64,000 nucleotides of DNA from Paenibacillus xylaniclasticus (lineage in GTDB: Bacteria > Bacillota > Bacilli > Paenibacillales > Paenibacillaceae): positions 20,036-84,035 of the forward strand of contig NZ_BIML01000015.1 of NCBI RefSeq assembly GCF_004001065.1. The letters run 5' to 3'. Shown here piece by piece: positions 8,801 to 15,198 of the stretch. Position numbers and translations under genes: made by a program. The notes beneath the pieces are model-generated. The model ran no database searches. It was not told where the DNA came from and saw only the letters and a list, made by a program, of their open reading frames with translations. Positions within the stretch are counted from its first letter, which is position 1. The number at the start of each line of letters is the position of its first letter.

Positions 8801-11800
8801 CTTCCGAGTTCTTGTACACCATCATACAGTCGAGCTTCGACCCGTTTCACTGCGGAGACAGCCTGCTCATGAATCGAGTAATGGATAACAGCATCTTGAC
8901 CTTCTACAATTGGTCCCCTAATTCCAGATTCCACAATAGCATTAACATAGACACGAATTACATCAGACTCGGTTAATAGATTTCCGTCCACATCGTAGGC
9001 CTGGACAACTAGGCTATGCTCCCCCGCCTCCAACACGGCATGTAATCGATGAGCTCCTTGCAGCGCCTCATCCAAAATAGCTCCATCTTCTATTAATACG
9101 ACCGACGCCACCTCATCGGATGCCTGAAACGACAGCTCAACCGTTCCATCTGGCGCATAAATTTCATTTTCTGATGGTTCAAGCGTTAAGTATGGTGAAG
9201 TAATGGTAATCATTTCGTTCACTTCTTGCGTATTCATTGCATAGTCCCATACCTGAACCGTTACCTTATGCTCACCTAATGGTACATTAGGTATAAAGAA
9301 TGAGGTACTAGCAGGATCAAGGTAATCGTACATAATAATTTGATCGTCCAGCCGTATATCATATCCCCACAAATCACTTCCGCCCATGTCCGATCCAACA
9401 TAATCGACTCGGACTCCATCCGCTTGCTGTGATAACGTTACATCCAAGGTCGGCCTCGTCAGGTCAACTCGAAGATCGGTCTCAATCGATTGCCAATCAT
9501 CTGCAATATTCTCGTTACCAGATTGAGGGAGCGTATTGATTCGCAGCGTATACTTCCCTTCCGGCACGATCTGTTGCCGACCGGTCTTTGTATTAAAGTA
9601 GGTTCCGTCCCAAAGCATAGGCAGCGCATTGTTCCAGAACCAGCTATAATTCTTCATAAAGCCTTTTTTAACATCGTCGAACTTGTATTCCACCCACACC
9701 TGCCCTTGTTCATCAACAACTTGAAAAATTTGCTTCTTGGCATGTCTCAATAACTGGTAGTTAAACATAATTCCCGGCTGCGCCATTGGCGAAAAGGCCA
9801 CTTTATCCGGATCAATGGTGTTAAATGTATAATCATACCCGCTTGGTATGTAACCATTCGATTCATATATTCCGGTTGGGATCATTGTATTCAAGAAGTT
9901 ATCCAGTCCATTATGTTTCGCTACTTCATTGAGCATTGAGATCGATGCCCAATCACCTACATAACCAAAGAACGGAATGGTTAACGACGGAACATGATCG
10001 GACGTTAACTCTACCCAACCGCCTACATATTGTTCGCTGGCAGCCCCATCAGGCAGCGTTAAAGTAACGATAAACTTCTTCGTCTCGTAAGCAGATAGCG
10101 TTATTTGATTATGAGGCAAACCGGTTGAAACGACAGCCCCATCTATTAGGGAGGCGGTTACGCCCACATCCGTTATATTTTCTGTAAAAACACCATTATT
10201 GGATACCGTATAAGTCAAGCTCCTATTCGACAAGTTTGTCACTTGTAACGTGAATTGTGTAGAATGAGATATTTCGCGAAGTGAAATGCTTGACTCCTCT
10301 TTCTCACTCATGACAACAGCTGGCGTTTGAATAGCTTGCTCGATGCGCACCGATCCGGCGCCTTGAGCATTCGGCAAGTATGGTAACCCATTCTCCTGCT
10401 TTATAATTTCTGCTGTATTAGTAAGCGCAGCCCGAATTTGAGCCACTGACGGAGACAGACCTTTATTCTTAAACGCTTCCTTCACTAGGGCGGAGGCGCC
10501 GGCTATATATGGCGAAGCCATAGATGTGCCGTTATAGGCTTGATAAGGCTCATCGCTATCGTATATGGTTGGCTTTATAATATCTGTACCGGGGGCAGTA
10601 ATATCCGGCTTCAATCCAAGATCCGGGATAGGCCCGCGTGAACTAAAGCTGGCGATATGTAGACTTCCATCGGTCTCCGACTGGCCTGATGCTGCCACTG
10701 AAATCGCTGCAGACCAAACCGCTGGCGTACCAATCGTTCCATAGTCGTTCCATTCAGGCATATCCGGATAGAATGCATGACCATAATTTCCACCCGAAAT
10801 TGTAACAACAATTCCTGCATCTACCGCTCTTTGTACCGCTAACAATTCAGGCTGATCGCTGCTGACATAACCGGCAGGACTCGAAATGCTGATGTTAATG
10901 ACATCGGCTTTATAAGTGATCGCATGATCGATACCCGCAATAATATCATCTGACATTGCAAAATCAACTTCAGGGTCATTAGAAAACACCTTCTCAGCCA
11001 AAATACGCGCATTAGGCGCAACCCCAACTCCGAATTCCGGATGTACTGGGTTCCCTTGTCCTGCTGCAATTGCAGCTACATGAGTACCGTGGCCTATAAA
11101 AGAAGGAATAATATCATTATTTCGATCGGCCCAGTTATAACCACCAATTACTTTCGAAGTATATCCTCCTGACTCTGTCAAATCTTGCGTTGACACAGGC
11201 TTTGATGTGCCATTACCAGCAAATTCGGGAAACCTATAATCTACTCCGTCATCTAAAATCGCAATCGTCAGATCATCGCCCAGCAAAGAATAGCTCTGTA
11301 GTTGATTCTGTACTCGACTCGCCGCTGATGCTTCCGAAACAAGATCACGCTTGTATTGATTCGCAATATGAACCGCTTTCACTTGACTCATAGCTTGTAG
11401 ACGCTGAAGATCTTTATACTTGATCGTGCCGCTCCAGCCATTCATCGTATTCGTAAAGCTCGCTCTCTTCTTAAAGGACAAACCAGACTGGTCCAGCTTT
11501 TTAATGACTTGTGTCTGATAGTTAATAATATCAGCCCGCATTTGCTTCATTTCGTTCGGAGTCGTTCTAGCTAATGACTTCCCTTGTGAATTAATCTTTT
11601 GTAAACTGCTGGCCTGCTCCAATTCCACAATGACGCGAACCTCATCTTCCGGCTTATAATCAAAATTGTTGACGTTCAAAGCTTCTTGCATGCGATCGGC
11701 GATCGCTTGCACTTTCGAGCCATCTGGAATTCTACGCTCACTAAGAATATTTGAGCGGGCACTTGACTCAGTGGATAAGGATGATTTATGGCTAACGCTG

Positions 11801-11901
11801 CCCTTTTCAACCGTCTGAGCATTAACAACTCCATAAAGTACATTGCTTAGTAAGAAAATAGTGCATAAGCTTGCCGTTATTGTTCGCCAATTGAGCTTCA
11901 A
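5848..11901 (-). CDS. Very large secreted S8 subtilisin-like protease with three C-terminal SLH domains
   Basis: Extracellular serine protease of about 2,017 residues, to be anchored on the cell wall. Order (numbered from ATG 11907): signal peptide about 1-30, ending VVNAQT; I9-type propeptide about 80-185; S8 catalytic domain about 205-525 with Asp219 (DDG), His273 (HGTH) and Ser462 (GTSMASP); a long run of beta-sandwich/Fn3-like modules to about 1500; a Gly/Pro/Glu-rich linker about 1505-1590 with imperfect EPPQEG heptads; a further domain; then three SLH repeats from about 1833 to the end, carrying TRAE, TREE and SRAE motifs that bind pyruvylated wall polymer. The ATG abuts its GGAGG, whereas TTG at 11901 lies seven bases after it, so the TTG is preferred. 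The gene looks richer in A/T than its neighbours. Vpr-like peptidases are the closest known type. Confidence 0.9.
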   Translation of the reverse strand: MKLNWRTITASLCTIFLLSNVLYGVVNAQTVEKGSVSHKSSLSTESSARSNILSERRIPDGSKVQAIADRMQEALNVNNFDYKPEDEVRVIVELEQASSLQKINSQGKSLARTTPNEMKQMRADIINYQTQVIKKLDQSGLSFKKRASFTNTMNGWSGTIKYKDLQRLQAMSQVKAVHIANQYKRDLVSEASAASRVQNQLQSYSLLGDDLTIAILDDGVDYRFPEFAGNGTSKPVSTQDLTESGGYTSKVIGGYNWADRNNDIIPSFIGHGTHVAAIAAGQGNPVHPEFGVGVAPNARILAEKVFSNDPEVDFAMSDDIIAGIDHAITYKADVINISISSPAGYVSSDQPELLAVQRAVDAGIVVTISGGNYGHAFYPDMPEWNDYGTIGTPAVWSAAISVAASGQSETDGSLHIASFSSRGPIPDLGLKPDITAPGTDIIKPTIYDSDEPYQAYNGTSMASPYIAGASALVKEAFKNKGLSPSVAQIRAALTNTAEIIKQENGLPYLPNAQGAGSVRIEQAIQTPAVVMSEKEESSISLREISHSTQFTLQVTNLSNRSLTYTVSNNGVFTENITDVGVTASLIDGAVVSTGLPHNQITLSAYETKKFIVTLTLPDGAASEQYVGGWVELTSDHVPSLTIPFFGYVGDWASISMLNEVAKHNGLDNFLNTMIPTGIYESNGYIPSGYDYTFNTIDPDKVAFSPMAQPGIMFNYQLLRHAKKQIFQVVDEQGQVWVEYKFDDVKKGFMKNYSWFWNNALPMLWDGTYFNTKTGRQQIVPEGKYTLRINTLPQSGNENIADDWQSIETDLRVDLTRPTLDVTLSQQADGVRVDYVGSDMGGSDLWGYDIRLDDQIIMYDYLDPASTSFFIPNVPLGEHKVTVQVWDYAMNTQEVNEMITITSPYLTLEPSENEIYAPDGTVELSFQASDEVASVVLIEDGAILDEALQGAHRLHAVLEAGEHSLVVQAYDVDGNLLTESDVIRVYVNAIVESGIRGPIVEGQDAVIHYSIHEQAVSAVKRVEARLYDGVQELGSGVQASIGQSNVITVSQILGTTEAVLYTIDAYDDQGRIVGTDSGYIPALELQKIEIQAIDQAYAQFNTDLYKISDFTDDAPLEIHLSVTDAVYGTNVYYQSYTQGMDEWTYLKSVNGTDRQSVISIQRSELPADIISAFRLKFEGYTESNTLLAFNKTIELFSYNQGVLRTLSSENEWPVLSAMNNTISWTVDPNAKQPIRYDYSLNWGDAALNFSSTSTGLASIDAVSHSITFDPGQLTAEQRFGALFIDAYDENDQIIGRLFYPIRVDQSKPLLNIYGLPISAFQILDISQVELSNVLISDRESDVNVAINGQLGDWISIPVYNSFYYGSLRLVSGVLKLPEGKQVIAIEAADEGGNRTRLDRTVLVDISAPTISWDHTNIYQTEESSVNLSVTVSDDYSLHSILVNGNTLYWDSQGINYGKRAEKAIVQKFDLSMGRNFIKVEAYDKAGNYADQTIEIERVIPTIPDTGGVQPQPGGGGNAGGGNAGGQHPQPGDTDGDGGGNSGGQRPQEGGEPPQEGNVPPQEGVEPPQEGSEPPQSGSGVLTVIPTQPSNQTVVLRNGNLELPSHALHRSEVQQQGEEQIEITIQPSELKEALQFLLSSSSIEAEQKKIIVNLEDVKQSVVVRLPAEILADEAAADQGVVIQIRANEMTYDLPLQALDIQSIANKLDVSLSELDIVVGLSVAGNELAQAAQELIRTNGLKVISPVIDFSVAAQSNGNELAIESFGSYYAARSFIIPTSVQSSKAAVLRIDLNAKQLSFAPAVFKPLSGGRTEVIMKRNGNSLYAVITQDKTFSDIHGHWAQQAIEQLASKQIIFGQKSGLFSPSQKATRAEFSSILSRALNLTDGGTSEFQDVKESDWYYGDVRAAASAQLIFGRDGNRFAPNDFITREEMAVIVARALQFIASSSGTAMAEHSSADLDKFKDMNQISSWARDSVQLLLAKHIIEGVSSTTYAPSRTVSRAEMTVVLKRLLEAIEFIN
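7179..7390 (-). repeat. Low-complexity Gly/Pro/Glu linker repeats inside the SLH protease
   Basis: The coding DNA carries imperfect 21-base units encoding heptads such as EPPQEGN, VPPQEGV and EPPQEGS, preceded by Gly/Asn-rich segments. It is a flexible spacer between the adhesive/catalytic part and the wall-binding end; in-frame unit loss or gain is expected for such arrays. Confidence 0.7.
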
Positions 11902-11907
11902 GACCAT

Positions 11908-12319
11908 TCCTCCAATTCAAGGTTCGATTATTATTTCTACCGTTTCACTGATTCGGCTAACCGACTATCCTCTCGTTCCGAGATATGTAATCAACCCCCT
12001 TTCATTAATCATTGGTCCTCGATCTATAGCCCCCTTCTAATACAATGAATCTATTAAGAGCACTAGGGCATGCAGAGCCTTCATCCTCTTAAAATCAATA
12101 AGAAAGCAACAACGAAAGAAAAGTTTTACAATAATAGAACATAGAGATAAATAGTTCATGTTGCATAACACTATTAACACATATAAATCTTTCTACTTCG
12201 ACGTCTTAGACAATTATACACATACAAAAATTTACTAGTAAATAGCATAAAATGTTTGGTAATGTCGATTTATGTTTTTTTATTCTAAACTATCCCCTCA
12301 TGGCGTACAGCCAACAAAA
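11908..12319. other. A/T-rich intergenic stretch, no gene seen
   Basis: About 410 bases upstream of the protease gene and downstream of the acetyltransferase. It is conspicuously A/T-rich. It must contain the protease promoter, but I could not settle on a convincing -35/-10 pair, and no open frame with a ribosome binding site was found. Confidence 0.5.
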
Positions 12320-12354
12320 ACAAGCTGGCTCCGATGATAATCGGACCAGCTTGT
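12311..12354 (-). terminator. Terminator of the acetyltransferase gene
   Basis: CAAGCTGGCTCCGAT pairs with ATCGGACCAGCTTG with one bulge; on the minus strand the stem is followed by TTTTTGTTGG. It lies about 20 bases after the stop codon. Confidence 0.8.
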
Positions 12355-12375
12355 GAACGAACCTATTTAACCTCA

Positions 12376-13131
12376 TCATTTCACTACATCCTTCATCCGG
12401 TACCAGTAGCGGTACTGCTCTACAAAGCCAACCTTATTATACAGCCGCACAGCAGGAACGTTGTCCAGCACGACCGCCAAATACGCCTGGGCCGCTCCAT
12501 TAAGTCTCGCCCATTTCAATACATTCAGCATCAGCTGCTCACCGTAGCCTTGATTGCGATACTCCGAGTCTGTTACAACCCCGTATATCCCAACATAGTC
12601 GCGCTCTAGTACAGCAAAAGCACATGCGATATCCCGTTCACCATTATATAGAGTGAAATAACACGCTGGCTGTACCATACGCTCTAGTATAAGCTGCAGC
12701 GTATGCTTCGACGCTTCATCATTCACGCCAGACATTGAGGTATAGCTCGACAGCCAGCGCTCCGTCGGCTTAATGCTCATCTCAACCATTTGGAGAGTAG
12801 GCTCCGAAGCTGCCTCAAGCGCTCTTGTCATAATCGCCGTTAGTCCCTCCTTACAATAGCCAAGCTGCGAGAGCTCCTCGTCCAGCTTTTGCAATGCCGG
12901 TGCATCGGTTATCTTAAATACGGCAGGCTGCCCCTGTTCTGCATATAATCGTTCAACTGCCGCGATTTTATGTAACGCTTCATCAGTCGTGCTCTCCATT
13001 CCATACAACGGATATACAGCATTCGACCGTTTCGTATAGCCGTTAGAAAAACGGACGAACCAGCCTTCGTAGACGACTGTACGCAGCGCCGGCCAAGCAT
13101 TCATCATCATCTCTTCCACCATCAGCTGCAT
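12376..13131 (-). CDS. GNAT family N-acetyltransferase
   Basis: Acetyl-CoA-dependent acetyltransferase of about 251 residues. The C-terminal half contains the GNAT core: beta-4 GIYGVVTDSEYRNQGYGEQL with the acetyl-CoA pyrophosphate loop (R/Q-x-x-G-x-G/A pattern, here RNQGYG), followed by the AVRLYNKVGFVEQYRYWYRM motif typical of GCN5-like enzymes. The N-terminal half is a second, degenerate GNAT-like region, as in many Bacillales two-lobed acetyltransferases. Three methionines sit near the start; the ATG at 13131 is best placed behind GAGGAGA. Monocistronic, with its own terminator. Substrate unknown. Confidence 0.85.
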   Translation of the reverse strand: MQLMVEEMMMNAWPALRTVVYEGWFVRFSNGYTKRSNAVYPLYGMESTTDEALHKIAAVERLYAEQGQPAVFKITDAPALQKLDEELSQLGYCKEGLTAIMTRALEAASEPTLQMVEMSIKPTERWLSSYTSMSGVNDEASKHTLQLILERMVQPACYFTLYNGERDIACAFAVLERDYVGIYGVVTDSEYRNQGYGEQLMLNVLKWARLNGAAQAYLAVVLDNVPAVRLYNKVGFVEQYRYWYRMKDVVK

Positions 13132-13178
13132 TGTCATTCTCCTCGCTTAATTTCGTCATGATTATTATTTATACATCA

Positions 13179-13198
13179 GATTGAATAAATATTCAATC
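13179..13198. promoter_or_regulatory. Perfect 20-bp palindrome between divergent genes, possible operator
   Basis: GATTGAATA-AA-TATTCAATC is an exact inverted repeat in the gap between the acetyltransferase (minus) and the small basic protein gene (plus). Its length and half-site spacing resemble TetR- or MarR-type operators. There is no T tract, which argues against a terminator. The cognate regulator is not identifiable. Confidence 0.45.
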
Positions 13199-13287
13199 AT
13201 GTTAGCTGACTTTTTTACTCCCCTTGACCTTCCTTCCAAGACATGCTATCGTTCACATTAACATCGTAGTTAAAGGAGTTGTCCGAC

Positions 13288-13485
13288 ATGAGTGAGCATA
13301 TGGAAGAAGCACAAGCACCTGCGAAGAAGCCGATGACTCAGGCAGAGAAGGCGAAGGCGCTTCTGGCTCAGAAGAAACAAGGCAAAGCTGGTCTGCAGCA
13401 CAATCATCAATCGAGCGGCGTCACCTCAATGAAGTCTCAGAACAATCAGAAACCGATGAATCACCGCAGAAAAATGGGTGTGTAA
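13288..13485 (+). CDS. Small basic hypothetical protein
   Basis: A 65-residue hydrophilic protein rich in Lys, Gln and Ala, ending in a basic MNHRRKMGV tail. No domain, signal peptide or membrane segment is seen. AAAGGAG lies nine bases before the ATG, an ideal distance; an in-frame TTG nine bases earlier abuts the ribosome binding site and is unlikely. It resembles short Paenibacillaceae proteins of unknown function. A 20-bp palindrome lies about 90 bases upstream. The good ribosome binding site argues that it is real. Confidence 0.6.
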   Translation: MSEHMEEAQAPAKKPMTQAEKAKALLAQKKQGKAGLQHNHQSSGVTSMKSQNNQKPMNHRRKMGV

Positions 13486-13552
13486 GCATTTGCTTCACAC
13501 CTTTTTTGTTCATACAGCCCTTTACTCTATTCCCCCAACCGTTGTCCTATGC

Positions 13553-13571
13553 TATAATGTAAGCGCTAACA
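13553..13571 (+). promoter_or_regulatory. Extended -10 promoter overlapped by a perfect cre (CcpA) site
   Basis: TGC-TATAAT at 13550-13558 is an extended -10. Immediately overlapping it, TGTAAGCGCTAACA (13558-13571) fits the Bacillus catabolite-responsive element TGWAANCGNTNWCA at every position. CcpA bound here would cover the start of transcription, predicting carbon catabolite repression of the downstream LytTR gene. Confidence 0.75.
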
Positions 13572-13598
13572 ACAATTCCAACGAGGGGGCTTGAGGGA

Positions 13599-13940
13599 AT
13601 GCGTGTAGCGGATCCAACACATAACCTTTACGATTTCGAGGTTGAGCGGGATATTTTGTTTTTCAAAATAAACCGCAAAGGTCTCGTCAGCTTCCACGGA
13701 GTCAACTATAACTTAAAGAAACCAATGACCCGTGAACAGCTGGCTGCCCTTACGAAGGATGGAACGTTTGCTGCGGTAGCTTCCGACTGTTATGTGAACC
13801 TGAAGAAGGTACTGTCGATGAATGAAGATGGTGTGTTCCTTGGCGCCGATCTTACAGAAACGAAGAAGCTTCCGCTTTCGAAGCGGCAGCTGCAAGGCTT
13901 GAAATCCCGCATCACCGCCTCACGCCGATTTTCGTCCTAG
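13599..13940 (+). CDS. Stand-alone LytTR-type DNA-binding protein
   Basis: A 113-residue protein that is little more than a LytTR domain, the beta-sheet DNA-binding fold usually found behind a receiver domain. The core SDCYVNLKKVLSMNEDGVFL and the following LPLSKRQLQGLKSRI match the family's conserved strands and basic helix. There is no phosphoacceptor domain and no membrane segment, so activity must be set by expression level, a partner or a small molecule. The ATG follows purine-rich GAGGG. Transcribed alone from a cre-overlapped promoter and ended by its own hairpin. Targets unknown. Confidence 0.7.
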   Translation: MRVADPTHNLYDFEVERDILFFKINRKGLVSFHGVNYNLKKPMTREQLAALTKDGTFAAVASDCYVNLKKVLSMNEDGVFLGADLTETKKLPLSKRQLQGLKSRITASRRFSS

Positions 13941-13965
13941 TCGCATAAGTTAAGTCATAATAAAG

Positions 13966-13994
13966 AAACCGGAGAGCAATAGCTCCCCGGTTTT
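13966..13994. terminator. Hairpin between LytTR gene and ferritin gene
   Basis: AAACCGGAGAGC pairs with GCTCCCCGGTTT (one mismatch) around an AATA loop, followed by a short T run. It separates two convergent genes and can act in both directions. Confidence 0.75.
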
Positions 13995-14002
13995 CGTCAT
14001 TC

Positions 14003-14509
14003 CTATTCGTTGGCAGGCGGCGTGAACGTCCGACTCGCGAATTCCGTATCCATCATATAGAAAGCATTGCTGTCCTTATCAATGCGCTTCAGCTTCTGAA
14101 TAATGCCATCGAACAGCGCTTCCTCTTCTACCTGCTCGTCAATAAACCATTTCAGGAAGCCAATCGTAGCATGCTCGCGGTCGTTCCATGCAAGATCAGA
14201 CAGGTTATAGAACCGCTGCGTATTGACTTGCTCGTGATGGTAACCAGCCTCGAATACTTCCAGCATCGAGGAATATTCATTCTTCGGCGCCTCGAGCCCT
14301 GTCAGCAGCGCGCGTTTCCCGCGGTCGTTCAAGAACTTGTATATCTTCATGGCGTGGAACCGTTCTTCTTCGGCCTGCACGATGAAAAAATTAGCGAAAC
14401 CGTCAAGACTCTCTCCCGAGCAATAAGCTGCCATAGCCAAGTAAACGTGAGCAGAGTAAAATTCGAAATTCATTTGCTCATTCAGCGCATCAACTAATTT
14501 GTCGTTCAT
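14003..14509 (-). CDS. ftnA: Ferritin (bacterial non-haem ferritin)
   Basis: Iron-storage cage protein that oxidises Fe(II) and stores it as mineral. With the ATG at 14509 the protein is 168 residues, the normal length. Ferroxidase residues are all present: Glu16, Glu49, His52, Glu93 and Gln126 (in WFIDEQVEEE), one position off the E. coli FtnA numbering. GGAAGGGG precedes this ATG; an upstream in-frame ATG has no such site. The next gene upstream is controlled by a Fur box, so the pair brings together iron storage and iron-responsive expression. Confidence 0.93.
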   Translation of the reverse strand: MNDKLVDALNEQMNFEFYSAHVYLAMAAYCSGESLDGFANFFIVQAEEERFHAMKIYKFLNDRGKRALLTGLEAPKNEYSSMLEVFEAGYHHEQVNTQRFYNLSDLAWNDREHATIGFLKWFIDEQVEEEALFDGIIQKLKRIDKDSNAFYMMDTEFASRTFTPPANE

Positions 14510-14560
14510 TGCGGATTCGCCCCTTCCAATCATTTCATGTCGATTGCTTACAACAAGTAT

Positions 14561-14566
14561 ATTATA
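14561..14566 (-). promoter_or_regulatory. -10 element of the ferritin gene
   Basis: A consensus TATAAT on the minus strand in the context GGGGTATAATATAC lies about 50 bases before the ferritin start. The -35 is poor (TTCATT at 17 bases), suggesting activator help or a weak promoter. Confidence 0.5.
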
Positions 14567-14677
14567 CCCCGACTACAATCGACAATGAAAAACGGAAAAA
14601 GGCCGCAAATGTTCATAAATGAAGAGAACCATTATCAATTTTCATTTATTATTTCATATATAATAGGGTAATGTATA

Positions 14678-14902
14678 TTATCCAATTGCTTCTCTAATTT
14701 TTTTGCGCAGCTTCTTCGCAGTAGGCGCAGTAACGATCGTTGTTTTACCGATTAAGGCGAAGCACTCGTGCCTGCACGTTTTGCAGCGTCCAAGGCAATC
14801 TTCCTTCTTATGCTTCAAATCAGGATACTCATTCTTCACTGATTTGTAAACCGGCTTTGCATCGTTCGCTTTTAAATTCTTGGCGCAATACTTAATTTTC
14901 AA
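14678..14902 (-). CDS. DUF1450 family small cysteine-rich protein, Fur-regulated
   Basis: Small cytosolic protein of about 74 residues resembling the DUF1450 (YuzB-like) family. Visible cysteines include KYCAKNL near the N-terminus and the cluster CLGRCKTCRHEC in the middle, suggesting a metal or Fe-S site. The start chosen is TTG at 14902 behind GGGGGTG, because the upstream ATG at 14941 falls within about ten bases of the predicted transcription start and has no ribosome binding site. A Fur box overlaps the -10, so the gene should be induced by iron starvation. Function is unknown; a role in iron or Fe-S handling is inference from regulation and cysteines. Confidence 0.75.
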   Translation of the reverse strand: MKIKYCAKNLKANDAKPVYKSVKNEYPDLKHKKEDCLGRCKTCRHECFALIGKTTIVTAPTAKKLRKKIREAIG

Positions 14903-14956
14903 CTCTGCACCCCCGCACAAGCCATTCTCAGTAATAATCATTCTCTATTGTATTCG

Positions 14957-14985
14957 ATGATAAGAATTATCATTCGCCAAGTCAA
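14957..14985 (-). promoter_or_regulatory. Promoter with overlapping Fur box
   Basis: On the minus strand TTGACT (14985-14980), a 17-base spacer and TATCAT (14962-14957). TGATAAGAATTATCA at 14958-14972 matches the 7-1-7 Fur consensus TGATAATNATTATCA at 14 of 15 positions and covers the -10, the classic position for iron-dependent repression. Confidence 0.85.
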
Positions 14986-15108
14986 GACTCGTACGCGAAA
15001 AACTTAGCATTCACGAGAAAACTAGTGATTTTGTCCTGTTTTGCATCTTCCTTACACCTAAAAGCATATGATTATGGAGTCCGTTGTCACCAAAAGCAGA
15101 AACAAACA

Positions 15109-15138
15109 TTGTACATGACCGTATAGTAGTTGTAGAAT
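15109..15138 (+). promoter_or_regulatory. Candidate promoter of the LTA-synthase-family gene
   Basis: TTGTAC (15109-15114), an 18-base spacer and TAGAAT (15133-15138) precede the gene, giving a leader of roughly 50 bases to the TTG start. Confidence 0.45.
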
Positions 15139-15198
15139 ACAGTTATGTGTTTTACGAGACTATCATATAGAGATAGAGAAAAAAGGGAGTGTATAGGG

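Noticed and set aside
14620..14650. Second Fur-like site upstream of ferritin
   Set aside because: Contains a GATAAT core (minus strand) but poor symmetry, so it does not meet the 7-1-7 pattern well enough.
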